From an uncultured Gemmatimonadota bacterium (GTDB lineage: Bacteria > Gemmatimonadota > Gemmatimonadetes > Gemmatimonadales > Gemmatimonadaceae): a stretch of 5,519 bases of DNA. This document shows positions 1 through 5,519 of the stretch, piece by piece; the first letter of the stretch is position 1; the number at the start of each line of letters is the position of its first letter. The DNA lies in NCBI GenBank assembly GCA_946479995.1, contig CAMLIU010000136.1, forward strand, positions 1 to 5,519, read 5' to 3'. A program made the position numbers and the translations under genes. Under the pieces are notes generated by a model. It was given only the letters and a program-made list of their open reading frames with translations. It ran no database searches and was not told the origin of the DNA.

Positions 1-426
1 GGGGTGGAGCAGGAGGACAACATCCGCAAGTACGAGGAGATCGGCACGCACCCCGCCGCGAACCACAACGCCATCGCCGTTGCCATCGCCTTTCACCGGT
101 CCATCGGCGCGGAGCGGAAGATCGCGCGGCTGCGCCTGCTGCGTGACCGGTGGGCGAAGCAGGTGCTCGCGTCGAGCGACCGCGCGCACATGATCACGAA
201 GATCGGCCCCACGGAGAGCGGCGCCATCGGCGTGCTGGCCATCGACGGCATGGACATGGGCAAGCTCGGCGCCTGGCTGCTGGACAGGCACCACATCGTC
301 ACGACGCCGATGGTGACCGACGAGTTCCAGGGGATCCGCATCACCCCGAACGTCTATACCACCCTGGAAGAGGTGGACCTGTTCGCCGACCGTGTGACGC
401 GCGCCATCAGGCAGGGGCTGGTGTAG
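1..426 (+). CDS. Class V aminotransferase-fold PLP enzyme, C-terminal part (5' end outside window)
   Basis: The frame is open from base 1, so the GTG at 4 is probably an internal Val codon and the gene starts upstream. The visible 141 residues look like the C-terminal domain of class V fold PLP-dependent enzymes of the isopenicillin-N-epimerase/cysteine-desulfurase-like group. Recognisable segments are EEIGTHPAANHNAI near the start, a helix rich in Arg/Leu (AERKIARLRLLRDRW), and the C-terminal block DEFQGIRITPNVYTTLEEVD, where the Arg of RITPN is by family knowledge the likely substrate-carboxylate binder. The catalytic lysine that holds PLP would lie upstream and is not visible, so activity cannot be judged. 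Family members act in the cytoplasm on amino-acid-like substrates; the substrate here is unknown. It ends 7 bases before the exporter gene, suggesting co-transcription. Family call confident, exact reaction not. Confidence 0.88.
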   Translation, partial: GVEQEDNIRKYEEIGTHPAANHNAIAVAIAFHRSIGAERKIARLRLLRDRWAKQVLASSDRAHMITKIGPTESGAIGVLAIDGMDMGKLGAWLLDRHHIVTTPMVTDEFQGIRITPNVYTTLEEVDLFADRVTRAIRQGLV

Positions 427-433
427 CCGCCCG

Positions 434-1648
434 ATGGCGAGGACCTTCCAGTCCCTCCGCCACCGCAACTTCCGGCTGTTCTTCATCGGGCAGTCCATCT
501 CGAACAGCGGCAACTGGCTGACGAGCATCGCGCTCACCCTCCTCGTGCTGCGCGTCACGGGAAGCGGGGTCGCCGTCGGATGGCTCGCGGCCTGTCAGTA
601 CGGTCCGATCATGCTGCTCTCGCCGTGGGGGGGCGCGATCGCCGATCGCTCCGACAAGCACCGCCTCCTCTTCGTCACCCAGGGTCTCGAGATGGCACAG
701 TCCATCGGGCTCGCCGTGCTCGCATTCCGGCCGCACCCGTCGCTGTTCGCGCTGTACGCGCTCGCCGCTGCCGGCGGCGTCGTGCTCGCCCTCGACAATC
801 CCTTTCGCCGCTCGTTCGTCACGGAGATGGTGTCGCCGGAGGACCGGCAGAACGCGGTGGTGCTGTACAGCATGATCGTGAACCTGTCGCGCGTCTTCGG
901 TCCCGCGCTCGCCGGCGTGCTCGTGACGACGCTAGGCTACGGCTGGTGCTTCACCGTGGACGCGGTCACGTACGTCGCCGTGATCGCCTGCCTGGCGATG
1001 ATGCGCCCCGAGGAGCTGCGACGGGTTCCACCTCGCCCACGACAGCCGGGTGAGGTGCGGGAGGGGCTGCGGTACCTGCGATCCGTTCCCGCGCTCTCCA
1101 TCACCTACGCGATGCTTGCGGCCATCGGGCTCCTCGCCTACAACTTTCCCGTCACGCTGCCGCTCTTCGTGACGCACGGGCTGCATGGCAGCGATGCCGA
1201 GTTCACGATCCTCTATTCCATCCTCAGCGTCGGCAGCCTCGTGAGCGCGCTGTGGGTGGCGCGGCGAGCGCATATCACGGTGCGGCACGCCATCTTCGGA
1301 TCATCGGTGCTCGGCGTCGCCCTGCTGGTGCTCTCCGCGTCGCCCACCGTGCCTGTCGCCGTCGCCGTGGCTTTCTTCGTCGGCATGGCCAGCATCCTCT
1401 ACACCACCTCCACCACGGCGCTGGTGCAGGTGCGGGCACGGCCAGACATGCATGGCCGACTGCTGGCCATCCAGACCATATTCCTCGTCGGCAGCTCGGC
1501 GATCGGCGGGCCCATCTCGGGATGGGTGGCCGATACCTTCGGCGCGAGGGCGCTGATCGCGATGGGCGGCGTGGTGTGCCTGCTCGCGGCGGGCGCGGGG
1601 TCCGTCGCCGAGCGTCGCCATCCGGACGTCGAGTGGCTCGAGGAGTGA
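434..1648 (+). CDS. MFS transporter, MFS_3 (EntS-like) exporter family
   Basis: This 404-residue integral inner-membrane protein has about 12 hydrophobic segments, as expected for a major facilitator. The start region (RNFRLFFIGQSISNSGNWL, residues 11-29) is the typical opening of the MFS_3 group, which includes the enterobactin exporter EntS and many proton-driven drug exporters. Motif A between helices 2 and 3 is present as GGAIADRSDKHR (66-77), with Asp71 and Arg72. A second family block is DNPFRRSFVTEMV (121-133), followed by NLSRVFGPALAGVL (150-163). A matching loop, ARPDMHGRLLAIQ (335-347), sits between helices 10 and 11. Length is normal and the frame is intact. The ATG at 434 sits just before the conserved opening, though no good Shine-Dalgarno is seen (only AGGGG about 16 bases upstream), so translation may depend on coupling to the gene ending 7 bases earlier. 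Substrate unknown; a product of the preceding enzyme is possible but only inferred. Confidence 0.92.
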   Translation: MARTFQSLRHRNFRLFFIGQSISNSGNWLTSIALTLLVLRVTGSGVAVGWLAACQYGPIMLLSPWGGAIADRSDKHRLLFVTQGLEMAQSIGLAVLAFRPHPSLFALYALAAAGGVVLALDNPFRRSFVTEMVSPEDRQNAVVLYSMIVNLSRVFGPALAGVLVTTLGYGWCFTVDAVTYVAVIACLAMMRPEELRRVPPRPRQPGEVREGLRYLRSVPALSITYAMLAAIGLLAYNFPVTLPLFVTHGLHGSDAEFTILYSILSVGSLVSALWVARRAHITVRHAIFGSSVLGVALLVLSASPTVPVAVAVAFFVGMASILYTTSTTALVQVRARPDMHGRLLAIQTIFLVGSSAIGGPISGWVADTFGARALIAMGGVVCLLAAGAGSVAERRHPDVEWLEE

Positions 1649-1666
1649 AGGCGTCCGACCTGTACC

Positions 1667-1674
1667 AGGAGAGG
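1667..1674 (+). promoter_or_regulatory. Ribosome binding site of the small secreted protein gene
   Basis: AGGAGAGG is a near-ideal Shine-Dalgarno sequence, ending 5 bases before the ATG at 1680. It decides the start: an in-frame GTG at 1674 would fall inside this site and would put two extra residues before the signal peptide, so 1680 is preferred. Confidence 0.8.
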
Positions 1675-1679
1675 TGACC

Positions 1680-2120
1680 ATGCGACTCGAGAAGCTGCTC
1701 CTGCTCGTACCGTTGCTGCTCCCCTGTCTCGCGGCCCGCGCACAGGGCGGGGCAGGGAACCCGCCGGTAACGCTCGTCGGCACCTGGCGAGGGACGTCCA
1801 TCTGCCGCCCGGTCGGGAAGCCGCCCTGCCACGACGAGATCGCGGCCTACCATTTCCGCGTCGACTCCAGCGGCGGGAAGTCCGAGCGACTCGTGTGGCA
1901 GGCGAACAAGATCGTGAAGGGAGTGGAGGAGGAGATGGGCACCATGAGCTGCACGTACGAGCACGTCTCTGGTGTGCTCACCTGCCCGATGCGCGGCTGG
2001 CAGTGGGTGTTCCGCGCGCTCACCACGCCCACCGGCGACTCGCTCGTCGGCACGCTGAAGAATCCGTCCGGCGTTGTGTGGCGTGACGTGCGCGTGACTC
2101 GCATCGGGAGGCAACCATGA
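1680..2120 (+). CDS. Small secreted protein of unknown function with signal peptide and four cysteines
   Basis: The 146-residue product opens with a classic Sec signal peptide: Arg2 and Lys5, a Leu-rich core (6-18) and a likely signal peptidase I site ARA|Q after residue 21. Cys16 is preceded by Pro, so it is not a lipobox. The mature part (about 125 residues) looks all-beta, starting with LVGTWRGTSIC (32-42), a GTW opening common in small lipocalin-like barrels. Four cysteines (42, 50, 91, 102) could form two disulfides, C42-C50 and C91-C102, in the periplasm. A central block, QANKIVKGVEEEMGTMSCTY (74-93), recalls conserved hypothetical proteins of diderm bacteria, but I cannot name a family. 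Its stop overlaps the TspO start (ATGA), so the two are probably translated together. Start chosen by the strong ribosome site at 1667-1674. Function not assigned. Confidence 0.82.
   Translation: MRLEKLLLLVPLLLPCLAARAQGGAGNPPVTLVGTWRGTSICRPVGKPPCHDEIAAYHFRVDSSGGKSERLVWQANKIVKGVEEEMGTMSCTYEHVSGVLTCPMRGWQWVFRALTTPTGDSLVGTLKNPSGVVWRDVRVTRIGRQP
2106..2111 (+). promoter_or_regulatory. Ribosome binding site of the tspO gene, inside the preceding gene
   Basis: GGGAGG lies 5 bases before the ATG at 2117 and within the last codons of the upstream gene. With the ATGA stop/start overlap, this is the usual layout for translational coupling or re-initiation. Confidence 0.7.
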
Positions 2121-2596
2121 GGAGCTGGCTCGGCCTGATCGGCTGGCTGGTGTTGAGCCTCGCCACCGGCGCCGTGGGGGCGCTCGCCACGCGCAATGCC
2201 CGCGAGTTCTACGGCAGCCTCGCAAAGCCGGAATGGGCGCCCCCGGGCTGGCTGTTCGGCCCGGTGTGGACGACGCTCTACGTGCTGATGGCGATCGCGG
2301 CGTGGCTGGTGTGGCGCAGGGGGGGCTGGTCGGGCGCCGGAGGTGCGCTGACGCTGTTCGTCGCGCAGCTCGTGGCCAACGCGCTGTGGAGCTGGATCTT
2401 CTTCGCCTGGCGCCGCGGTGGCTTCGCGTTCGCCGAGATCATCGTGCTGCTTGCGCTCATCGTGGCGACGATGATCGGCTTCTCGCGGGTGCACCGGGTC
2501 GCGGCACTCCTGCTGGTGCCGTACCTTGGGTGGGTCCTGTTCGCCTCGGCGCTCACCCTTTCGGTGTGGCGGGCGAACCTCGACCAGCTAGGGTGA
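2117..2596 (+). CDS. tspO: TspO/MBR family protein (tryptophan-rich sensory protein)
   Basis: This 159-residue protein has normal family length and five hydrophobic segments (about 4-24, 44-66, 73-98, 104-122, 126-150), matching the five-helix TspO/peripheral benzodiazepine receptor fold. Signature pieces are KPEWAPPGWLFGPVWTTLY (37-55), QLVANALWSWIFF (84-96) and LLVPYLGWVLFASAL (132-146). Trp51 and Trp139 align, from memory, with the two tryptophans implicated in porphyrin degradation by Bacillus cereus TspO (W51, W138). Asn88 and Trp91-Ser92 of the third-helix motif are also present. The usual C-terminal ALN is ALT here (Thr147). Family members bind tetrapyrroles and cholesterol-like ligands and are linked to oxidative or light stress; in diderms some sit in the outer membrane, which cannot be decided here. 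No tetrapyrrole gene is visible nearby. It is very likely co-translated with the secreted protein before it. Confidence 0.95.
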   Translation: MRSWLGLIGWLVLSLATGAVGALATRNAREFYGSLAKPEWAPPGWLFGPVWTTLYVLMAIAAWLVWRRGGWSGAGGALTLFVAQLVANALWSWIFFAWRRGGFAFAEIIVLLALIVATMIGFSRVHRVAALLLVPYLGWVLFASALTLSVWRANLDQLG

Positions 2597-2620
2597 CATC
2601 CCACCGGAGACGAGCACGCC

Positions 2621-3106
2621 ATGGCCAACCCACCGAAGAACCGCATCTGCCTCTGGTTCAACCGCGATGCCGAGGAGGCAGCGCGATTCTACTCTGCGAC
2701 CTTCCCCGATTCCTCGGTGCTCGCCGTGCACCGCGCGCCGGGTGACTACCCGGACGGGAAAGAGGGCGATGCGCTGGTCGTCGACTTCACCGTGATGGGA
2801 CTCCCCTGCATGGGACTCAACGGCGGCCCGGCGTTCCAGCAGACCGAGGCGTTCTCCTTCCAGGTGGCGACGAACGACCAGGAGGAGACCGATCGCTACT
2901 GGAATGCGATCATCGGCAATGGCGGGAAGGCGAGCGACTGCGGGTGGTGCAAGGACAAGTGGGGCGTGTCGTGGCAGATCACGCCGGTCGCGCTGACCCA
3001 GGCGATCTCCAATCCCGATCCCGCCGCCGCGAAGCGCGCCTTCGACGCCATGATGACGATGCAGAAGATCGACATCGCGAAGATCGAGGCGGCGGTTCGC
3101 GGCTGA
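2621..3106 (+). CDS. VOC family protein, PhnB-like (3-dmu-9_3-mt domain)
   Basis: The 161-residue cytoplasmic protein matches the glyoxalase-fold group known as PhnB/YjdN-like or '3-demethylubiquinone-9 3-methyltransferase' (PF06983). That name is historical: these proteins lack a methyltransferase fold and their reaction is generally unproven. Visible blocks are [20 protein letters not shown] (9-28), the strand [15 protein letters not shown] (56-70) with the following [11 protein letters not shown], and [25 protein letters not shown] (split here at 91-101 and 102-115), ending in VSWQITP (116-122). The C-terminal helix ([25 protein letters not shown]) is also usual. Length and frame are normal. 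The ATG at 2621 has GGAGA 10 bases upstream, an acceptable though slightly long spacing. It lies 24 bases after tspO and could be in the same transcript. A metal-dependent enzyme or a small-molecule binder are both possible. Confidence 0.92.
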   Translation: MANPPKNRICLWFNRDAEEAARFYSATFPDSSVLAVHRAPGDYPDGKEGDALVVDFTVMGLPCMGLNGGPAFQQTEAFSFQVATNDQEETDRYWNAIIGNGGKASDCGWCKDKWGVSWQITPVALTQAISNPDPAAAKRAFDAMMTMQKIDIAKIEAAVRG

Positions 3107-3186
3107 CCGTCACCGCGCGAGCGTCACGAGCAGCGAACATCGGCGCCCACACGAGCCGTCCCGTCAACCGACCAACTGACTCCACC
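3107..3186 (+). other. 80-base intergenic gap before the DUF1801 gene
   Basis: This is the longest non-coding gap in the window. I see no convincing -35/-10 pair, Shine-Dalgarno, or stem-loop in it. CGTCAC occurs twice (3108-3113 and 3122-3127), 14 bases apart, which is too short to call an operator. The gap is large enough to hold a promoter for the DUF1801 gene, but nothing visible proves one. Confidence 0.4.
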
Positions 3187-3684
3187 ATGGCCGCACGAAA
3201 GACAGCACAGCGAAAGACGACGACGAAGAAGTCCGCGGCCCGCACCGCGTCGGCGGGAAGGGCCGCGGCGACCTTCACCGCCGAGGAGCGCGCCGCGATG
3301 CGCGAGCGCGCGAAGGAGCTGAAGGCGGCCAGCCGCCCGCGCGCCAAGGGAGAGACCGAGGAGACCGACGTCCTCGCCAAGCTGGCGACGATGAAGGGCA
3401 ACGATCGCCTGCTCGGCGAGCGGCTGCATGCGCTCATTCGGGAGACGGCGCCGCAGCTCGAGCCGCGGCTCTGGTACGGCATGCCCGCCTACTCGAAGAA
3501 CGGCAAGGTGCTCTGCTTCTTCCAGGACGCGGCCAAGTTCAAGGCGCGCTACGCGACGCTCGGATTCAGCGACCAGGCGATGCTCGACGACGGCGAGATG
3601 TGGCCGACGTCGTTCGCGCTGAGGGCGCTGACGAAGGCAGAGGAAGCGAAGATCGTCCAGCTGCTGAAGAAGGCGGTCGGCTGA
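3187..3684 (+). CDS. DUF1801 (YdhG-like) protein with basic Ala/Lys-rich N-terminal tail
   Basis: The 165-residue product has two parts. Residues 1-28 form a low-complexity basic tail rich in Ala, Lys, Arg and Thr ([16 protein letters not shown]), followed by a charged helix (31-49) and a linker. Residues about 74-163 match the DUF1801/YdhG-like fold: [21 protein letters not shown] (split at 80-90 and 91-100), [20 protein letters not shown] (101-120), LGFSD (125-129), and a C-terminal helix [16 protein letters not shown] (148-163). The domain is related to small putative iron-chaperone/frataxin-like folds, but its function is not established. The ATG at 3187 is chosen because the longer open frame to the left overlaps the VOC gene and lacks family sequence. 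No Shine-Dalgarno is seen before it, so it may be leaderless or poorly defined. It sits 80 bases after the VOC gene and ends at the stem-loop 3687-3708. The basic tail suggests nucleic-acid contact, by inference only. Confidence 0.87.
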   Translation: MAARKTAQRKTTTKKSAARTASAGRAAATFTAEERAAMRERAKELKAASRPRAKGETEETDVLAKLATMKGNDRLLGERLHALIRETAPQLEPRLWYGMPAYSKNGKVLCFFQDAAKFKARYATLGFSDQAMLDDGEMWPTSFALRALTKAEEAKIVQLLKKAVG

Positions 3685-3686
3685 GC

Positions 3687-3708
3687 GGGCGGGGCGTCAG
3701 CCCCGCCC
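3687..3708. terminator. GC-rich stem-loop shared by two convergent genes
   Basis: GGGCGGGGC (3687-3695) and GCCCCGCCC (3700-3708) pair perfectly over 9 bp with loop GTCA. The stem starts 2 bases after the plus-strand stop (3682-3684) and ends 2 bases before the minus-strand stop (3711-3713). No run of T follows on either strand (ATTCAACGG on plus, GCTCAGCC on minus), so it is not a textbook intrinsic terminator; it may still stop transcription from both sides or protect mRNA 3' ends. Confidence 0.7.
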
Positions 3709-3710
3709 AT

Positions 3711-4652
3711 TCAACGGCTCTCCTCGAGCCGCGCCGCCACCATCCGCCGGAACGTTCCGTCCTCGAGGTACTTCCGCAGGTTCTTCCCGGGGCAGTTCGT
3801 CTCCGCGTAATTGTAGTGCCCGCGGATGCTGTCGAGGGGGACGTCGAACTTCCTCACCGCCCACGCCATCACGTCGGCGATGGCGTTGAGCTGCGCCTGG
3901 GTGGGCTCCTGCAGGTTGTAGTTGCCGAGGATGCTGATCAGCAGGTGGCCCGACGGATCGTAGGTGGTGTTCGTCTCGCCCATGTAGTGCCAGTCGCGCC
4001 CCTCGTACACGTGCCCGTCGAGGTCGATCAGGTAGTGATACGGCACGTCCCACCAGTTGCGGTCGCGCTCCCCCCACGACTGCAGGGCGCGGAGGCCGGC
4101 TACCGGATCGTCGGTCGGCAGCAGCGGTTTCGCGCTTCCCTCGTGGTGCAGCGTGATGCTCGTGATGTGCTGCGGCACGCGGAGGCGCAGCGCGGCACCA
4201 CCTGCTGCGTCCGAATTCGCGACTACGCTCGGCAATGATACGAGCGTGCCCGCCTCGAGGGCGACGAGGCCACCACCCAACTCCCCCTTGCCATAGATGG
4301 CGACGACGGCCACATGGTAGCCATGCCAGTTGAACGCCTCGCCTTCGCGCGCCGAACGCTCCTCCGTCGTGTTGCCGGCGTGGAGGCGGAGGCGCGCGAC
4401 GTCGTGCCTCCCCGAATCGGTCGCGACGTCGAGCACGCTGACCGACAGGTCGTGGAACTCGAGCGTGCCGCCCACGGGCTTGTTGCGGCGTATCGCATCA
4501 GCCGCGTAGCCGAGCGGCGGGGTCGCCTGCCACTGCGAGTGAGCGATGACGGCGGGGGGCTGCTCCGAGGTCGTGGCGGGAGCGGTGCGCACGGTGGAGC
4601 AGCCAGCGATGGACGCAGCAGCGAGGGCCGCGAGAGGGAGGAGAGGACGCAT
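3711..4652 (-). CDS. Lipoprotein N-acetylmuramoyl-L-alanine amidase (Amidase_2/PGRP fold)
   Basis: This 313-residue envelope enzyme is predicted to cleave the bond between N-acetylmuramic acid and L-alanine in peptidoglycan or its fragments. Residues 1-18 form a lipoprotein signal with lipobox IAGC, so Cys18 would be lipidated and the protein membrane-anchored in the periplasm. A Ser/Thr/Pro/Ala linker (19-37) leads to a beta-rich domain (about 40-158) that I cannot assign, including GEAFNWHGYHVAVVAIYGKG (104-123). The Amidase_2 domain spans about 160-295. Its zinc ligands appear complete: His169 in ITLHHEG, His279 in RGHYNYAETN and Cys287 in NCPG, with the 8-residue His-Cys spacing seen in T7 lysozyme and PGRP amidases. 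Tyr205 (VPYHYLID) matches the catalytic-site tyrosine. YEGRDW (216-221) and ISILGNYN (239-246) are further family pieces. The ATG at 4652 has no strong ribosome site. It follows the barrel gene by 51 bases on the same strand, suggesting an envelope operon. Confidence 0.93.
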   Translation of the reverse strand: MRPLLPLAALAAASIAGCSTVRTAPATTSEQPPAVIAHSQWQATPPLGYAADAIRRNKPVGGTLEFHDLSVSVLDVATDSGRHDVARLRLHAGNTTEERSAREGEAFNWHGYHVAVVAIYGKGELGGGLVALEAGTLVSLPSVVANSDAAGGAALRLRVPQHITSITLHHEGSAKPLLPTDDPVAGLRALQSWGERDRNWWDVPYHYLIDLDGHVYEGRDWHYMGETNTTYDPSGHLLISILGNYNLQEPTQAQLNAIADVMAWAVRKFDVPLDSIRGHYNYAETNCPGKNLRKYLEDGTFRRMVAARLEESR

Positions 4653-4703
4653 GACTGATTCTGCTCGAGTGTCAGCGCCCGAGCAACTCCCGTCTGCGCG
4701 TCC

Positions 4704-5519
4704 TCAGAACCTCACGCGCAGCGAGAGGATGGCCGCTGCGTAGCGCCAGCGCGATGCGGGCACGGTCGGGGCGCGAACGTCGCTGCCGACGCGCGAATCG
4801 TACGCCTCGATCTCCGTGCCGAGCGCCAGCGCGTCGTTGAGCGGCACGACGACCTGCGTCCACCCGTGGAAGGTGGGCGACCATCCCGAAACGGGAGACG
4901 ACCACTCCTGCACACGCTGGCCGCCGCCGCCGAGGTCCATGGCGATCGTGATGCCGCGGTCGGTCTCACGCTCGAAGTAGGTGCCCAGCTCCGCCGTCTG
5001 CACACTGCGCGGCGAGAAGTAGGCGAGCACGGTGGCGGTGTCGTAGCGCATGGTCTGCGCGCGCAGCGAGAGCTCGTACGCGCCCGGCACCCAGGCGAGC
5101 GCGCCGCCGAGGATCTGCCGGCCGTTGGACTCGTCGGCGTTGTGGATGCTGCCGAACTTGCCGAAGCCGCGCATGCGGAGCGGGCCGAGCAGCCGCAGGT
5201 CGAGCGACAGGCTCGCCTCGTCGCGCAGCACCCCCTGCGCGACGAGATACGGAGACGCATCGAGGAGCTGGCGGCTGGCACGAACGTCCACGGCGATCGC
5301 ATCACCCGGCTTTCGCCAGCTGAGTCGCGCATTGCCCACAGGGAAGCTCGCGAAGCTGCTCGTGCCGGACGCCGGGGGCTGGCCGACCGGGACCGGCCTG
5401 CGGCCCGGCCCGGGCGAAGGTGCAGGCGCAGGCACATACATGGAGTCGATGAGCGCGCGGTCGGCGCGCGTGACGCCGCCGGCGAGCTGGAGCCGCAGCT
5501 GCGCGAGCGGGCGATACTC
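4704..5519 (-). CDS. Outer-membrane beta-barrel protein, C-terminal part (N-terminus outside window)
   Basis: The frame stays open to base 5519, so the Met at 5441 is probably internal and the true start lies to the right. The visible 271 residues begin with a short helical-looking segment (PLAQLRLQLAGGVTRADRAL), then a proline-rich linker (visible residues about 30-49, nine prolines). The rest, about 60-271, is a series of amphipathic strands of alternating polar and hydrophobic residues separated by short turns (for example ASLSLDLRLLG, GAYELSLRAQTMRY, ALALGTEIEAYDSRV), ending ILSLRVRF. A terminal Phe after an alternating strand is the usual signal for outer-membrane assembly by the BAM machinery. 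The patch AYFSPRSVQTAELGTYFE recalls barrels fused to TPR domains in polysaccharide export (BcsC/PgaA type) or YaiO, but this is a weak impression. It is the upstream partner of the amidase gene. Barrel call good, family and role unknown. Confidence 0.72.
   Translation of the reverse strand, partial: EYRPLAQLRLQLAGGVTRADRALIDSMYVPAPAPSPGPGRRPVPVGQPPASGTSSFASFPVGNARLSWRKPGDAIAVDVRASRQLLDASPYLVAQGVLRDEASLSLDLRLLGPLRMRGFGKFGSIHNADESNGRQILGGALAWVPGAYELSLRAQTMRYDTATVLAYFSPRSVQTAELGTYFERETDRGITIAMDLGGGGQRVQEWSSPVSGWSPTFHGWTQVVVPLNDALALGTEIEAYDSRVGSDVRAPTVPASRWRYAAAILSLRVRF

Noticed and set aside
1674..1679. GTG at 1674 as start of the secreted protein
   Set aside because: It lies inside the Shine-Dalgarno sequence; the ATG at 1680 has ideal spacing and begins a normal signal peptide.
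1771..2053. 13-base direct repeat CGCTCGTCGGCAC (1771-1783 and 2041-2053) within the secreted protein gene
   Set aside because: It encodes LVGT twice in beta-strand contexts and is short; likely codon bias or chance, not a mobile or regulatory repeat.
1275..2225. Long minus-strand open frame (316 codons) opposite the MFS, secreted protein and TspO genes
   Set aside because: It spans three well-supported genes, is extremely Arg/Pro/Ala-rich with no recognisable domain, and is the expected antisense shadow in GC-rich coding DNA.
2944..3186. N-terminal extension of the DUF1801 frame back into the VOC gene
   Set aside because: The extra residues overlap the VOC gene in another frame, resemble no family, and the ATG at 3187 fits the homologous domain layout.
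3600..4238. Plus-strand open frame crossing the convergent junction into the amidase gene
   Set aside because: It runs through the stem-loop and antisense to the amidase domain, with no family signature; a GC-rich shadow.
4658..4686. Possible minus-strand promoter before the amidase gene (TTGCTC, 17 bases, CAGAAT)
   Set aside because: Only about 3/6 and 4/6 matches to sigma-70 boxes, and the -10-like box is 5 bases from the ATG; such matches arise by chance.
4695..4720. Inverted repeat TGCGCGT/ACGCGCA around the stop of the barrel gene
   Set aside because: A 7-bp stem with a 12-base loop that overlaps coding sequence and has no T tract; too weak to call a terminator.

Overview
The window is a GC-rich (about two-thirds G+C by eye), tightly packed bacterial chromosomal segment. 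A lipoprotein signal and an outer-membrane beta-barrel ending in Phe show a diderm (Gram-negative-type) cell. The gene mix and protein style would suit a soil or freshwater phylum such as Gemmatimonadota, but that placement is impression only. I see no mobile element, CRISPR array, tRNA or rRNA, and no stretch over 300 bases without a gene.

Plus strand, 1-3684, six genes in one direction: (1) the C-terminal part of a class V fold PLP-dependent aminotransferase, cut by the left edge; (2) after 7 bases, an MFS_3-type drug/metabolite exporter; (3) after 31 bases with a strong Shine-Dalgarno, a small secreted protein of unknown function; (4) overlapping it by ATGA, a TspO/MBR tryptophan-rich sensory protein; (5) after 24 bases, a VOC-family PhnB-like protein; (6) after 80 bases, a DUF1801 (YdhG-like) protein with a basic Ala/Lys tail. 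Genes 1 to 5 could share one transcript; gene 6 is less certain.

Between the strands, 3685-3710, a perfect 9-bp GC stem with a 4-base loop fills nearly all of the 26 bases separating two convergent stop codons. It probably serves both transcription units.

Minus strand, 5519-3711, two genes read leftward: an outer-membrane beta-barrel protein whose N-terminus lies beyond the right edge, then after 51 bases a lipoprotein N-acetylmuramoyl-L-alanine amidase with an intact zinc site. Both act in the cell envelope and may be co-transcribed.

I found no convincing new multi-gene system. The most useful leads are the translationally coupled secreted protein/TspO pair, the amidase with an unassigned N-terminal domain beside an outer-membrane barrel, and the compact shared terminator.
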